From contig OY754470.1 of NCBI GenBank assembly GCA_963575645.1, forward strand, positions 24,100,501-24,164,500: a stretch of DNA of 64,000 nt. The letters run 5' to 3'. Each line of letters opens with the position of its first letter. Within the stretch, counting starts at the first letter, position 1. A model generated the notes under the pieces. The model saw only the letters and a program-made list of their open reading frames with translations. It had not been told where the DNA came from and searched no databases. Shown one piece after another: positions 1-9,209 of the stretch. The translations under genes and the position numbers were made by a program. This stretch comes from Xanthostigma xanthostigma. Its lineage: Eukaryota > Arthropoda > Insecta > Raphidioptera > Raphidiidae.

Positions 1-2387
1 ATGAAACACATTTCACTAAGTGAACGCTTGAAGTAATTGGATTCTTTGTCAAGGATTGAAACCTCATCAAACATAAAATTGTGCTCAGTATCAAAGTGAT
101 GACTGGCTAACGCTGTTTTATTTTCTTTAAGGATGTTAGTGTTCCTACAGTCATACTGATGTTGTTTGACTCTATCCCTCAACTTCTGCTTCGTCTGTCC
201 AATATAAGACTCCCCACAGGTGCAAGGTATTTTATAGATCACATTAGACCTGTCCAACACTGGAACCCTATCCTTCAGCCTTGTATAAACTGATTTAACA
301 GTTTTTAAGTTATAAAAGGCCAATTTGCCATATCGTTCCTTTGCGAGGGCATCAATTTTATGAGAAATCTCCTTAATAAAAGGAAACCTGCAATACTTGA
401 CACACGGATTACGATCTCTTCTGTTTACACTCATCGGACAGTAATTATTAAGCACTCTGTCTATCAGTTTCCTCGGATAATTATTATCAACCAAAAGGTC
501 AATAATGATGTTCTTATTCTTATCATGGAACTCTTGATGACTTAAGCTGAATGCTCTTTTTATTAAACCTTTAATCATCCCAACTTTCTGACTCATTGGG
601 TGATTGGATGCATAATTTAATAATCTGCCCGAATGGATCGGTTTCCGATACCAATCAGTCTTCAAACTCCCATCTTGTAGTCTAAAAACAGTCAGATCTA
701 AAAAATTAATAGCATCCTGTTCTTCTAACTCCATTGTGAATTTCAACTTGGAATTGAAACTATTAAAGACCGTTAAAAGATTCGATGTTTCACTTCTTGG
801 GACACTTAGTATACTATCATCTACGTACAACTTGATCAGGGGAACTGGATATCTCAAACGTTGTAAAACATTTCTAAACACGTAATCCATGATGATATCA
901 GCGAGGACAGGACTTGCTGGGTTCCCCATGCTTGTGCCATCACACTGCTGGTATAGCTTATCATCAAATAAAAAGAAACTCGAGTCAAAACAAAACTCAA
1001 TCAGTTTCAATACTAAATCTTTGTCTTTCAAACCAATCAGTCTTGACCAACTCTCCCATTCCTCAGTTATAACCTGTAATACTAATAGTTTTGGAATATT
1101 TGTGAAGAGAGACACTACATCCAAGGAAACTAAAACATAATCAGGTGGTAAAAACACAGTCTTAGTATGCTGAACCAGTTCAAAAGAATTCTTGACGCTA
1201 AATTTGAAACTCTTAGTGATCGGTGACAAAATATTATGAAGCATCTTAGCTAAATTATAACATGGTGAACCAATGCAACTCACCACAGGACGAAGATTAC
1301 AGCCAACTTTATGTGTTTTTCTCAAACCATACAACCTCGGTGCTATCGAATTCCGGATCTTAACCTTCTTCAACTCAACCTCATCAATCACACCATTAAC
1401 TTTCAGCGAAGTAGCTAACTCATTGGCCATCCGTTGAAATTTAACAGTTGGATCCTTGATCAACGGCCTATACGTCATTACATCATGTAACATATTATGC
1501 ATTGTTTCCATGTATTCTCTTCTATCCATAACCACTGTGGAATTTCCTTTATCAGACTTTGAGACTATAATGTCTCTGTGTTCTTTGAAAAATCTGGACG
1601 TTGCCAAAACATCTCTGCTGAACTGATCTAACTTCTTGGTTTCGTGTTTTTTATAATAATTGCTGATCACATTCACAATCCGTGATCGAAAAGCATTTTT
1701 ATCTTGCTCAACTAGTTCCTCATCCACCATTGTTGGAAGACTATTAACTAGGAACTCTGCATCTTTAATCAGCACTACCGGATGTACATCCTTCTTTTTA
1801 ACTGGTAAACCAAACTTCTGGTCTACACATAAAACTCTTTTCACGTATTCTGGTAGGACTACATCTGTGTAATTGAAGATGTAATCCTGGTCTCTTGCTG
1901 TAGCTTCGATGGTTGACCCACCAGATATTAAAGCATTCAACTTCTTGATATTTGTGGTTTTTACCTGTTTAAATTGCTTTTCATACAACTTCTTCGCTGT
2001 GAGTTCCCACCTGGCAAAAACTATTCCATCTAAGTTTCTCTTCAAATCAGTCTCTAACCTCTTGCACTCCTCCAGCATTCTTTGAACTTTCCACACAGTG
2101 ACTTTAATCTCAAGTTTTAAAATTGAATTCTTTAGTTTAACTGTTAAACTGTTGACCTCTTTCCTGAACGGATGGTCATCTACAAATAATGTGTAAAGGC
2201 AATTAATATTATTGACAATATGTTTAGGGAAAATACATTTTGATTTGCATTGCAGCAAGAAAACTTGTCTGTTCTTTAGCGACGCTAGTTTCTTTAATCC
2301 ATTTATCCATCTTTTCATAGTTCTACTTGTATGTTGTCCGTATGTACTCTCTAAGTCAGCAAAAAATCCCCCAGGTTGAAAATCCAT
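1..2387 (-). CDS. Penelope-like RT/GIY-YIG protein, copy 1 (3' end cut by window edge)
   Basis: Same reading frame as the full copies. It starts at the ATG at 2387 and runs off the left edge, so the last 27 codons including the stop are outside the window. Reverse transcriptase motifs and most of the GIY-YIG domain are inside. The sequence is open throughout. Confidence 0.9.
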   Translation of the reverse strand, partial: MDFQPGGFFADLESTYGQHTSRTMKRWINGLKKLASLKNRQVFLLQCKSKCIFPKHIVNNINCLYTLFVDDHPFRKEVNSLTVKLKNSILKLEIKVTVWKVQRMLEECKRLETDLKRNLDGIVFARWELTAKKLYEKQFKQVKTTNIKKLNALISGGSTIEATARDQDYIFNYTDVVLPEYVKRVLCVDQKFGLPVKKKDVHPVVLIKDAEFLVNSLPTMVDEELVEQDKNAFRSRIVNVISNYYKKHETKKLDQFSRDVLATSRFFKEHRDIIVSKSDKGNSTVVMDRREYMETMHNMLHDVMTYRPLIKDPTVKFQRMANELATSLKVNGVIDEVELKKVKIRNSIAPRLYGLRKTHKVGCNLRPVVSCIGSPCYNLAKMLHNILSPITKSFKFSVKNSFELVQHTKTVFLPPDYVLVSLDVVSLFTNIPKLLVLQVITEEWESWSRLIGLKDKDLVLKLIEFCFDSSFFLFDDKLYQQCDGTSMGNPASPVLADIIMDYVFRNVLQRLRYPVPLIKLYVDDSILSVPRSETSNLLTVFNSFNSKLKFTMELEEQDAINFLDLTVFRLQDGSLKTDWYRKPIHSGRLLNYASNHPMSQKVGMIKGLIKRAFSLSHQEFHDKNKNIIIDLLVDNNYPRKLIDRVLNNYCPMSVNRRDRNPCVKYCRFPFIKEISHKIDALAKERYGKLAFYNLKTVKSVYTRLKDRVPVLDRSNVIYKIPCTCGESYIGQTKQKLRDRVKQHQYDCRNTNILKENKTALASHHFDTEHNFMFDEVSILDKESNYFKRSLSEMCF

Positions 2388-3015
2388 TTTTTAAATTCAA
2401 TTCCAGACGTAAATAACAATAACACACAGGATCACGGGTATTTGGAATATAAATTGTTAATCAGTTTAAACTATCATTGATTAGCAACGTTTCGTCTTTA
2501 TTCTCAAGACTTTATCAAGCTCTGAAAATACAATACATTTAACATTAATATATGAGCATGATGAATAAACTCCAAAAGAAAAGATTAAAATGTTACAATA
2601 ACTAACCTCAAAATCGTCTAAACGATCGTCAATATAAAAAACATACATTACTTTCCATAAACATAATTTTTTTTTTTTTTTTCTTTGTAGTACTATCAAT
2701 TGTTGAAAAGATGACTGCAGCAAAAAATTAATTAAAAATTAAAAAAACTATAACGACAGTATTATAAATAATAGAATACGTTTCCCAAACATGTGCTCTT
2801 TACACCAGTCTAACTGTCAACTTCTAAAAATTAACAACAGTCTGGCTTTTGTAAATATACACTAGATGGCACCATAAACTAAATTTCTACATGAAATTAC
2901 TTAGTTATCCTACTACAAGTTATGAACAAATTAATCATATGTTAATCAATAAATTATATCAATAAATAAACATTTAAAAACTAATACAAACAATCCAACT
3001 CTAAAAACTCGAGAA
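2388..3015 (-). other. PLE inter-ORF spacer (UTR / pseudo-LTR part), repeated in each unit
   Basis: This 628-bp non-coding stretch lies between the start of one PLE ORF and the stop codon of the next unit upstream. It recurs at 5485-6112, 8582-9209 and 11679-12306. It is AT-rich, has an A16 tract on the coding strand (2667-2682 in this copy) and the hammerhead-like core at 2483-2522. It must carry the 3' UTR of one unit and the promoter/5' UTR of the next. An 80-codon minus-strand ORF across it (2481-2723) includes the ribozyme-like core and looks like a chance ORF. Confidence 0.75.
2483..2522 (-). ncRNA. Hammerhead-ribozyme-like core, PLE copy 1
   Basis: Read on the minus strand: a short stem I strand (AGC), then TTGATAA, one A, a five-pair stem II (GTCTT with AAGAC, seven-nt loop), then GAAAC, GTT and GCT, which pairs back with AGC. 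This follows the order of a minimal type I hammerhead. Positions 3 and 8 of the usual CUGANGA box are U and A instead of C and G, which keeps them pairable. Stem III is almost absent (ACGT), as reported for PLE hammerheads that act as dimers. PLEs are known to carry hammerheads in this part of the element. Activity is not shown; stem I has only three clear pairs. Confidence 0.5.
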
Positions 3016-5484
3016 TCACTTTGTGCCCAGGATTTCATTGTATACCAAGCTCAAGTTATGCGTGTCCGATCTTAAGTTCACTGTTTTATTCAATTTGATG
3101 AAACACATTTCACTAAGTGAACGCTTGAAGTAATTGGATTCTTTGTCAAGGATTGAAACCTCATCAAACATAAAATTGTGCTCAGTATCAAAGTGATGAC
3201 TGGCTAACGCTGTTTTATTTTCTTTAAGGATGTTAGTGTTCCTACAGTCATACTGATGTTGTTTGACTCTATCCCTCAACTTCTGCTTCGTCTGTCCAAT
3301 ATAAGACTCCCCACAGGTGCAAGGTATTTTATAGATCACATTAGACCTGTCCAACACTGGAACCCTATCCTTCAGCCTTGTATAAACTGATTTAACAGTT
3401 TTTAAGTTATAAAAGGCCAATTTGCCATATCGTTCCTTTGCGAGGGCATCAATTTTATGAGAAATCTCCTTAATAAAAGGAAACCTGCAATACTTGACAC
3501 ACGGATTACGATCTCTTCTGTTTACACTCATCGGACAGTAATTATTAAGCACTCTGTCTATCAGTTTCCTCGGATAATTATTATCAACCAAAAGGTCAAT
3601 AATGATGTTCTTATTCTTATCATGGAACTCTTGATGACTTAAGCTGAATGCTCTTTTTATTAAACCTTTAATCATCCCAACTTTCTGACTCATTGGGTGA
3701 TTGGATGCATAATTTAATAATCTGCCCGAATGGATCGGTTTCCGATACCAATCAGTCTTCAAACTCCCATCTTGTAGTCTAAAAACAGTCAGATCTAAAA
3801 AATTAATAGCATCCTGTTCTTCTAACTCCATTGTGAATTTCAACTTGGAATTGAAACTATTAAAGACCGTTAAAAGATTCGATGTTTCACTTCTTGGGAC
3901 ACTTAGTATACTATCATCTACGTACAACTTGATCAGGGGAACTGGATATCTCAAACGTTGTAAAACATTTCTAAACACGTAATCCATGATGATATCAGCG
4001 AGGACAGGACTTGCTGGGTTCCCCATGCTTGTGCCATCACACTGCTGGTATAGCTTATCATCAAATAAAAAGAAACTCGAGTCAAAACAAAACTCAATCA
4101 GTTTCAATACTAAATCTTTGTCTTTCAAACCAATCAGTCTTGACCAACTCTCCCATTCCTCAGTTATAACCTGTAATACTAATAGTTTTGGAATATTTGT
4201 GAAGAGAGACACTACATCCAAGGAAACTAAAACATAATCAGGTGGTAAAAACACAGTCTTAGTATGCTGAACCAGTTCAAAAGAATTCTTGACGCTAAAT
4301 TTGAAACTCTTAGTGATCGGTGACAAAATATTATGAAGCATCTTAGCTAAATTATAACATGGTGAACCAATGCAACTCACCACAGGACGAAGATTACAGC
4401 CAACTTTATGTGTTTTTCTCAAACCATACAACCTCGGTGCTATCGAATTCCGGATCTTAACCTTCTTCAACTCAACCTCATCAATCACACCATTAACTTT
4501 CAGCGAAGTAGCTAACTCATTGGCCATCCGTTGAAATTTAACAGTTGGATCCTTGATCAACGGCCTATACGTCATTACATCATGTAACATATTATGCATT
4601 GTTTCCATGTATTCTCTTCTATCCATAACCACTGTGGAATTTCCTTTATCAGACTTTGAGACTATAATGTCTCTGTGTTCTTTGAAAAATCTGGACGTTG
4701 CCAAAACATCTCTGCTGAACTGATCTAACTTCTTGGTTTCGTGTTTTTTATAATAATTGCTGATCACATTCACAATCCGTGATCGAAAAGCATTTTTATC
4801 TTGCTCAACTAGTTCCTCATCCACCATTGTTGGAAGACTATTAACTAGGAACTCTGCATCTTTAATCAGCACTACCGGATGTACATCCTTCTTTTTAACT
4901 GGTAAACCAAACTTCTGGTCTACACATAAAACTCTTTTCACGTATTCTGGTAGGACTACATCTGTGTAATTGAAGATGTAATCCTGGTCTCTTGCTGTAG
5001 CTTCGATGGTTGACCCACCAGATATTAAAGCATTCAACTTCTTGATATTTGTGGTTTTTACCTGTTTAAATTGCTTTTCATACAACTTCTTCGCTGTGAG
5101 TTCCCACCTGGCAAAAACTATTCCATCTAAGTTTCTCTTCAAATCAGTCTCTAACCTCTTGCACTCCTCCAGCATTCTTTGAACTTTCCACACAGTGACT
5201 TTAATCTCAAGTTTTAAAATTGAATTCTTTAGTTTAACTGTTAAACTGTTGACCTCTTTCCTGAACGGATGGTCATCTACAAATAATGTGTAAAGGCAAT
5301 TAATATTATTGACAATATGTTTAGGGAAAATACATTTTGATTTGCATTGCAGCAAGAAAACTTGTCTGTTCTTTAGCGACGCTAGTTTCTTTAATCCATT
5401 TATCCATCTTTTCATAGTTCTACTTGTATGTTGTCCGTATGTACTCTCTAAGTCAGCAAAAAATCCCCCAGGTTGAAAATCCAT
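3016..5484 (-). CDS. Penelope-like reverse transcriptase with GIY-YIG endonuclease, copy 2 (full)
   Basis: This 822-aa protein would copy the element RNA at a target nicked by its own endonuclease. About 410 N-terminal residues are basic and partly helical. The RT core follows: motif A with SLDVVSLFTNIP near 421-432, motif B near 484-496 (GTSMGNPASP) and the catalytic YVDDS at 521-525, then FLDLTVF near 562-568. The C-terminal GIY-YIG nuclease starts near 716 (VIYKIPC, then SYIGQTKQKLRDR) and its likely metal-binding Glu is in SEMCF near 792. The CTCGESYIGQT pattern is typical of PLE nucleases. Length and domain order fit GIY-YIG-bearing PLEs. The ORF starts at the first Met after the spacer and has no internal stop. 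It appears intact; whether it is expressed cannot be told. Confidence 0.94.
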   Translation of the reverse strand: MDFQPGGFFADLESTYGQHTSRTMKRWINGLKKLASLKNRQVFLLQCKSKCIFPKHIVNNINCLYTLFVDDHPFRKEVNSLTVKLKNSILKLEIKVTVWKVQRMLEECKRLETDLKRNLDGIVFARWELTAKKLYEKQFKQVKTTNIKKLNALISGGSTIEATARDQDYIFNYTDVVLPEYVKRVLCVDQKFGLPVKKKDVHPVVLIKDAEFLVNSLPTMVDEELVEQDKNAFRSRIVNVISNYYKKHETKKLDQFSRDVLATSRFFKEHRDIIVSKSDKGNSTVVMDRREYMETMHNMLHDVMTYRPLIKDPTVKFQRMANELATSLKVNGVIDEVELKKVKIRNSIAPRLYGLRKTHKVGCNLRPVVSCIGSPCYNLAKMLHNILSPITKSFKFSVKNSFELVQHTKTVFLPPDYVLVSLDVVSLFTNIPKLLVLQVITEEWESWSRLIGLKDKDLVLKLIEFCFDSSFFLFDDKLYQQCDGTSMGNPASPVLADIIMDYVFRNVLQRLRYPVPLIKLYVDDSILSVPRSETSNLLTVFNSFNSKLKFTMELEEQDAINFLDLTVFRLQDGSLKTDWYRKPIHSGRLLNYASNHPMSQKVGMIKGLIKRAFSLSHQEFHDKNKNIIIDLLVDNNYPRKLIDRVLNNYCPMSVNRRDRNPCVKYCRFPFIKEISHKIDALAKERYGKLAFYNLKTVKSVYTRLKDRVPVLDRSNVIYKIPCTCGESYIGQTKQKLRDRVKQHQYDCRNTNILKENKTALASHHFDTEHNFMFDEVSILDKESNYFKRSLSEMCFIKLNKTVNLRSDTHNLSLVYNEILGTK

Positions 5485-5579
5485 TTTTTAAATTCAATTC
5501 CAGACGTAAATAACAATAACACACAGGATCACGGGTATTTGGAATATAAATTGTTAATCAGTTTAAACTATCATTGATT

Positions 5580-5619
5580 AGCAACGTTTCGTCTTTATTC
5601 TCAAGACTTTATCAAGCTC
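5580..5619 (-). ncRNA. Hammerhead-ribozyme-like core, PLE copy 2
   Basis: Identical to the core at 2483-2522, one period (3097 bp) further on, about 96 nt upstream of the ATG at 5484. Confidence 0.5.
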
Positions 5620-6112
5620 TGAAAATACAATACATTTAACATTAATATATGAGCATGATGAATAAACTCCAAAAGAAAAGATTAAAATGTTACAATAACT
5701 AACCTCAAAATCGTCTAAACGATCGTCAATATAAAAAACATACATTACTTTCCATAAACATAATTTTTTTTTTTTTTTTCTTTGTAGTACTATCAATTGT
5801 TGAAAAGATGACTGCAGCAAAAAATTAATTAAAAATTAAAAAAACTATAACGACAGTATTATAAATAATAGAATACGTTTCCCAAACATGTGCTCTTTAC
5901 ACCAGTCTAACTGTCAACTTCTAAAAATTAACAACAGTCTGGCTTTTGTAAATATACACTAGATGGCACCATAAACTAAATTTCTACATGAAATTACTTA
6001 GTTATCCTACTACAAGTTATGAACAAATTAATCATATGTTAATCAATAAATTATATCAATAAATAAACATTTAAAAACTAATACAAACAATCCAACTCTA
6101 AAAACTCGAGAA

Positions 6113-8581
6113 TCACTTTGTGCCCAGGATTTCATTGTATACCAAGCTCAAGTTATGCGTGTCCGATCTTAAGTTCACTGTTTTATTCAATTTGATGAAA
6201 CACATTTCACTAAGTGAACGCTTGAAGTAATTGGATTCTTTGTCAAGGATTGAAACCTCATCAAACATAAAATTGTGCTCAGTATCAAAGTGATGACTGG
6301 CTAACGCTGTTTTATTTTCTTTAAGGATGTTAGTGTTCCTACAGTCATACTGATGTTGTTTGACTCTATCCCTCAACTTCTGCTTCGTCTGTCCAATATA
6401 AGACTCCCCACAGGTGCAAGGTATTTTATAGATCACATTAGACCTGTCCAACACTGGAACCCTATCCTTCAGCCTTGTATAAACTGATTTAACAGTTTTT
6501 AAGTTATAAAAGGCCAATTTGCCATATCGTTCCTTTGCGAGGGCATCAATTTTATGAGAAATCTCCTTAATAAAAGGAAACCTGCAATACTTGACACACG
6601 GATTACGATCTCTTCTGTTTACACTCATCGGACAGTAATTATTAAGCACTCTGTCTATCAGTTTCCTCGGATAATTATTATCAACCAAAAGGTCAATAAT
6701 GATGTTCTTATTCTTATCATGGAACTCTTGATGACTTAAGCTGAATGCTCTTTTTATTAAACCTTTAATCATCCCAACTTTCTGACTCATTGGGTGATTG
6801 GATGCATAATTTAATAATCTGCCCGAATGGATCGGTTTCCGATACCAATCAGTCTTCAAACTCCCATCTTGTAGTCTAAAAACAGTCAGATCTAAAAAAT
6901 TAATAGCATCCTGTTCTTCTAACTCCATTGTGAATTTCAACTTGGAATTGAAACTATTAAAGACCGTTAAAAGATTCGATGTTTCACTTCTTGGGACACT
7001 TAGTATACTATCATCTACGTACAACTTGATCAGGGGAACTGGATATCTCAAACGTTGTAAAACATTTCTAAACACGTAATCCATGATGATATCAGCGAGG
7101 ACAGGACTTGCTGGGTTCCCCATGCTTGTGCCATCACACTGCTGGTATAGCTTATCATCAAATAAAAAGAAACTCGAGTCAAAACAAAACTCAATCAGTT
7201 TCAATACTAAATCTTTGTCTTTCAAACCAATCAGTCTTGACCAACTCTCCCATTCCTCAGTTATAACCTGTAATACTAATAGTTTTGGAATATTTGTGAA
7301 GAGAGACACTACATCCAAGGAAACTAAAACATAATCAGGTGGTAAAAACACAGTCTTAGTATGCTGAACCAGTTCAAAAGAATTCTTGACGCTAAATTTG
7401 AAACTCTTAGTGATCGGTGACAAAATATTATGAAGCATCTTAGCTAAATTATAACATGGTGAACCAATGCAACTCACCACAGGACGAAGATTACAGCCAA
7501 CTTTATGTGTTTTTCTCAAACCATACAACCTCGGTGCTATCGAATTCCGGATCTTAACCTTCTTCAACTCAACCTCATCAATCACACCATTAACTTTCAG
7601 CGAAGTAGCTAACTCATTGGCCATCCGTTGAAATTTAACAGTTGGATCCTTGATCAACGGCCTATACGTCATTACATCATGTAACATATTATGCATTGTT
7701 TCCATGTATTCTCTTCTATCCATAACCACTGTGGAATTTCCTTTATCAGACTTTGAGACTATAATGTCTCTGTGTTCTTTGAAAAATCTGGACGTTGCCA
7801 AAACATCTCTGCTGAACTGATCTAACTTCTTGGTTTCGTGTTTTTTATAATAATTGCTGATCACATTCACAATCCGTGATCGAAAAGCATTTTTATCTTG
7901 CTCAACTAGTTCCTCATCCACCATTGTTGGAAGACTATTAACTAGGAACTCTGCATCTTTAATCAGCACTACCGGATGTACATCCTTCTTTTTAACTGGT
8001 AAACCAAACTTCTGGTCTACACATAAAACTCTTTTCACGTATTCTGGTAGGACTACATCTGTGTAATTGAAGATGTAATCCTGGTCTCTTGCTGTAGCTT
8101 CGATGGTTGACCCACCAGATATTAAAGCATTCAACTTCTTGATATTTGTGGTTTTTACCTGTTTAAATTGCTTTTCATACAACTTCTTCGCTGTGAGTTC
8201 CCACCTGGCAAAAACTATTCCATCTAAGTTTCTCTTCAAATCAGTCTCTAACCTCTTGCACTCCTCCAGCATTCTTTGAACTTTCCACACAGTGACTTTA
8301 ATCTCAAGTTTTAAAATTGAATTCTTTAGTTTAACTGTTAAACTGTTGACCTCTTTCCTGAACGGATGGTCATCTACAAATAATGTGTAAAGGCAATTAA
8401 TATTATTGACAATATGTTTAGGGAAAATACATTTTGATTTGCATTGCAGCAAGAAAACTTGTCTGTTCTTTAGCGACGCTAGTTTCTTTAATCCATTTAT
8501 CCATCTTTTCATAGTTCTACTTGTATGTTGTCCGTATGTACTCTCTAAGTCAGCAAAAAATCCCCCAGGTTGAAAATCCAT
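6113..8581 (-). CDS. Penelope-like RT/GIY-YIG protein, copy 3 (full)
   Basis: Translation identical to the copy at 3016-5484 over all 822 residues, exactly one period away. Identity extends to antisense reading frames, so synonymous sites have not diverged either. Confidence 0.94.
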   Translation of the reverse strand: MDFQPGGFFADLESTYGQHTSRTMKRWINGLKKLASLKNRQVFLLQCKSKCIFPKHIVNNINCLYTLFVDDHPFRKEVNSLTVKLKNSILKLEIKVTVWKVQRMLEECKRLETDLKRNLDGIVFARWELTAKKLYEKQFKQVKTTNIKKLNALISGGSTIEATARDQDYIFNYTDVVLPEYVKRVLCVDQKFGLPVKKKDVHPVVLIKDAEFLVNSLPTMVDEELVEQDKNAFRSRIVNVISNYYKKHETKKLDQFSRDVLATSRFFKEHRDIIVSKSDKGNSTVVMDRREYMETMHNMLHDVMTYRPLIKDPTVKFQRMANELATSLKVNGVIDEVELKKVKIRNSIAPRLYGLRKTHKVGCNLRPVVSCIGSPCYNLAKMLHNILSPITKSFKFSVKNSFELVQHTKTVFLPPDYVLVSLDVVSLFTNIPKLLVLQVITEEWESWSRLIGLKDKDLVLKLIEFCFDSSFFLFDDKLYQQCDGTSMGNPASPVLADIIMDYVFRNVLQRLRYPVPLIKLYVDDSILSVPRSETSNLLTVFNSFNSKLKFTMELEEQDAINFLDLTVFRLQDGSLKTDWYRKPIHSGRLLNYASNHPMSQKVGMIKGLIKRAFSLSHQEFHDKNKNIIIDLLVDNNYPRKLIDRVLNNYCPMSVNRRDRNPCVKYCRFPFIKEISHKIDALAKERYGKLAFYNLKTVKSVYTRLKDRVPVLDRSNVIYKIPCTCGESYIGQTKQKLRDRVKQHQYDCRNTNILKENKTALASHHFDTEHNFMFDEVSILDKESNYFKRSLSEMCFIKLNKTVNLRSDTHNLSLVYNEILGTK

Positions 8582-8676
8582 TTTTTAAATTCAATTCCAG
8601 ACGTAAATAACAATAACACACAGGATCACGGGTATTTGGAATATAAATTGTTAATCAGTTTAAACTATCATTGATT

Positions 8677-8716
8677 AGCAACGTTTCGTCTTTATTCTCA
8701 AGACTTTATCAAGCTC
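8677..8716 (-). ncRNA. Hammerhead-ribozyme-like core, PLE copy 3
   Basis: Identical core, upstream of the ATG at 8581. Confidence 0.5.
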
Positions 8717-9209
8717 TGAAAATACAATACATTTAACATTAATATATGAGCATGATGAATAAACTCCAAAAGAAAAGATTAAAATGTTACAATAACTAAC
8801 CTCAAAATCGTCTAAACGATCGTCAATATAAAAAACATACATTACTTTCCATAAACATAATTTTTTTTTTTTTTTTCTTTGTAGTACTATCAATTGTTGA
8901 AAAGATGACTGCAGCAAAAAATTAATTAAAAATTAAAAAAACTATAACGACAGTATTATAAATAATAGAATACGTTTCCCAAACATGTGCTCTTTACACC
9001 AGTCTAACTGTCAACTTCTAAAAATTAACAACAGTCTGGCTTTTGTAAATATACACTAGATGGCACCATAAACTAAATTTCTACATGAAATTACTTAGTT
9101 ATCCTACTACAAGTTATGAACAAATTAATCATATGTTAATCAATAAATTATATCAATAAATAAACATTTAAAAACTAATACAAACAATCCAACTCTAAAA
9201 ACTCGAGAA

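Noticed and set aside
360-1872. Plus-strand ORFs of 61-83 codons repeating every 3097 bp
   Set aside because: They lie antisense to the PLE protein and recur only because the units are identical.
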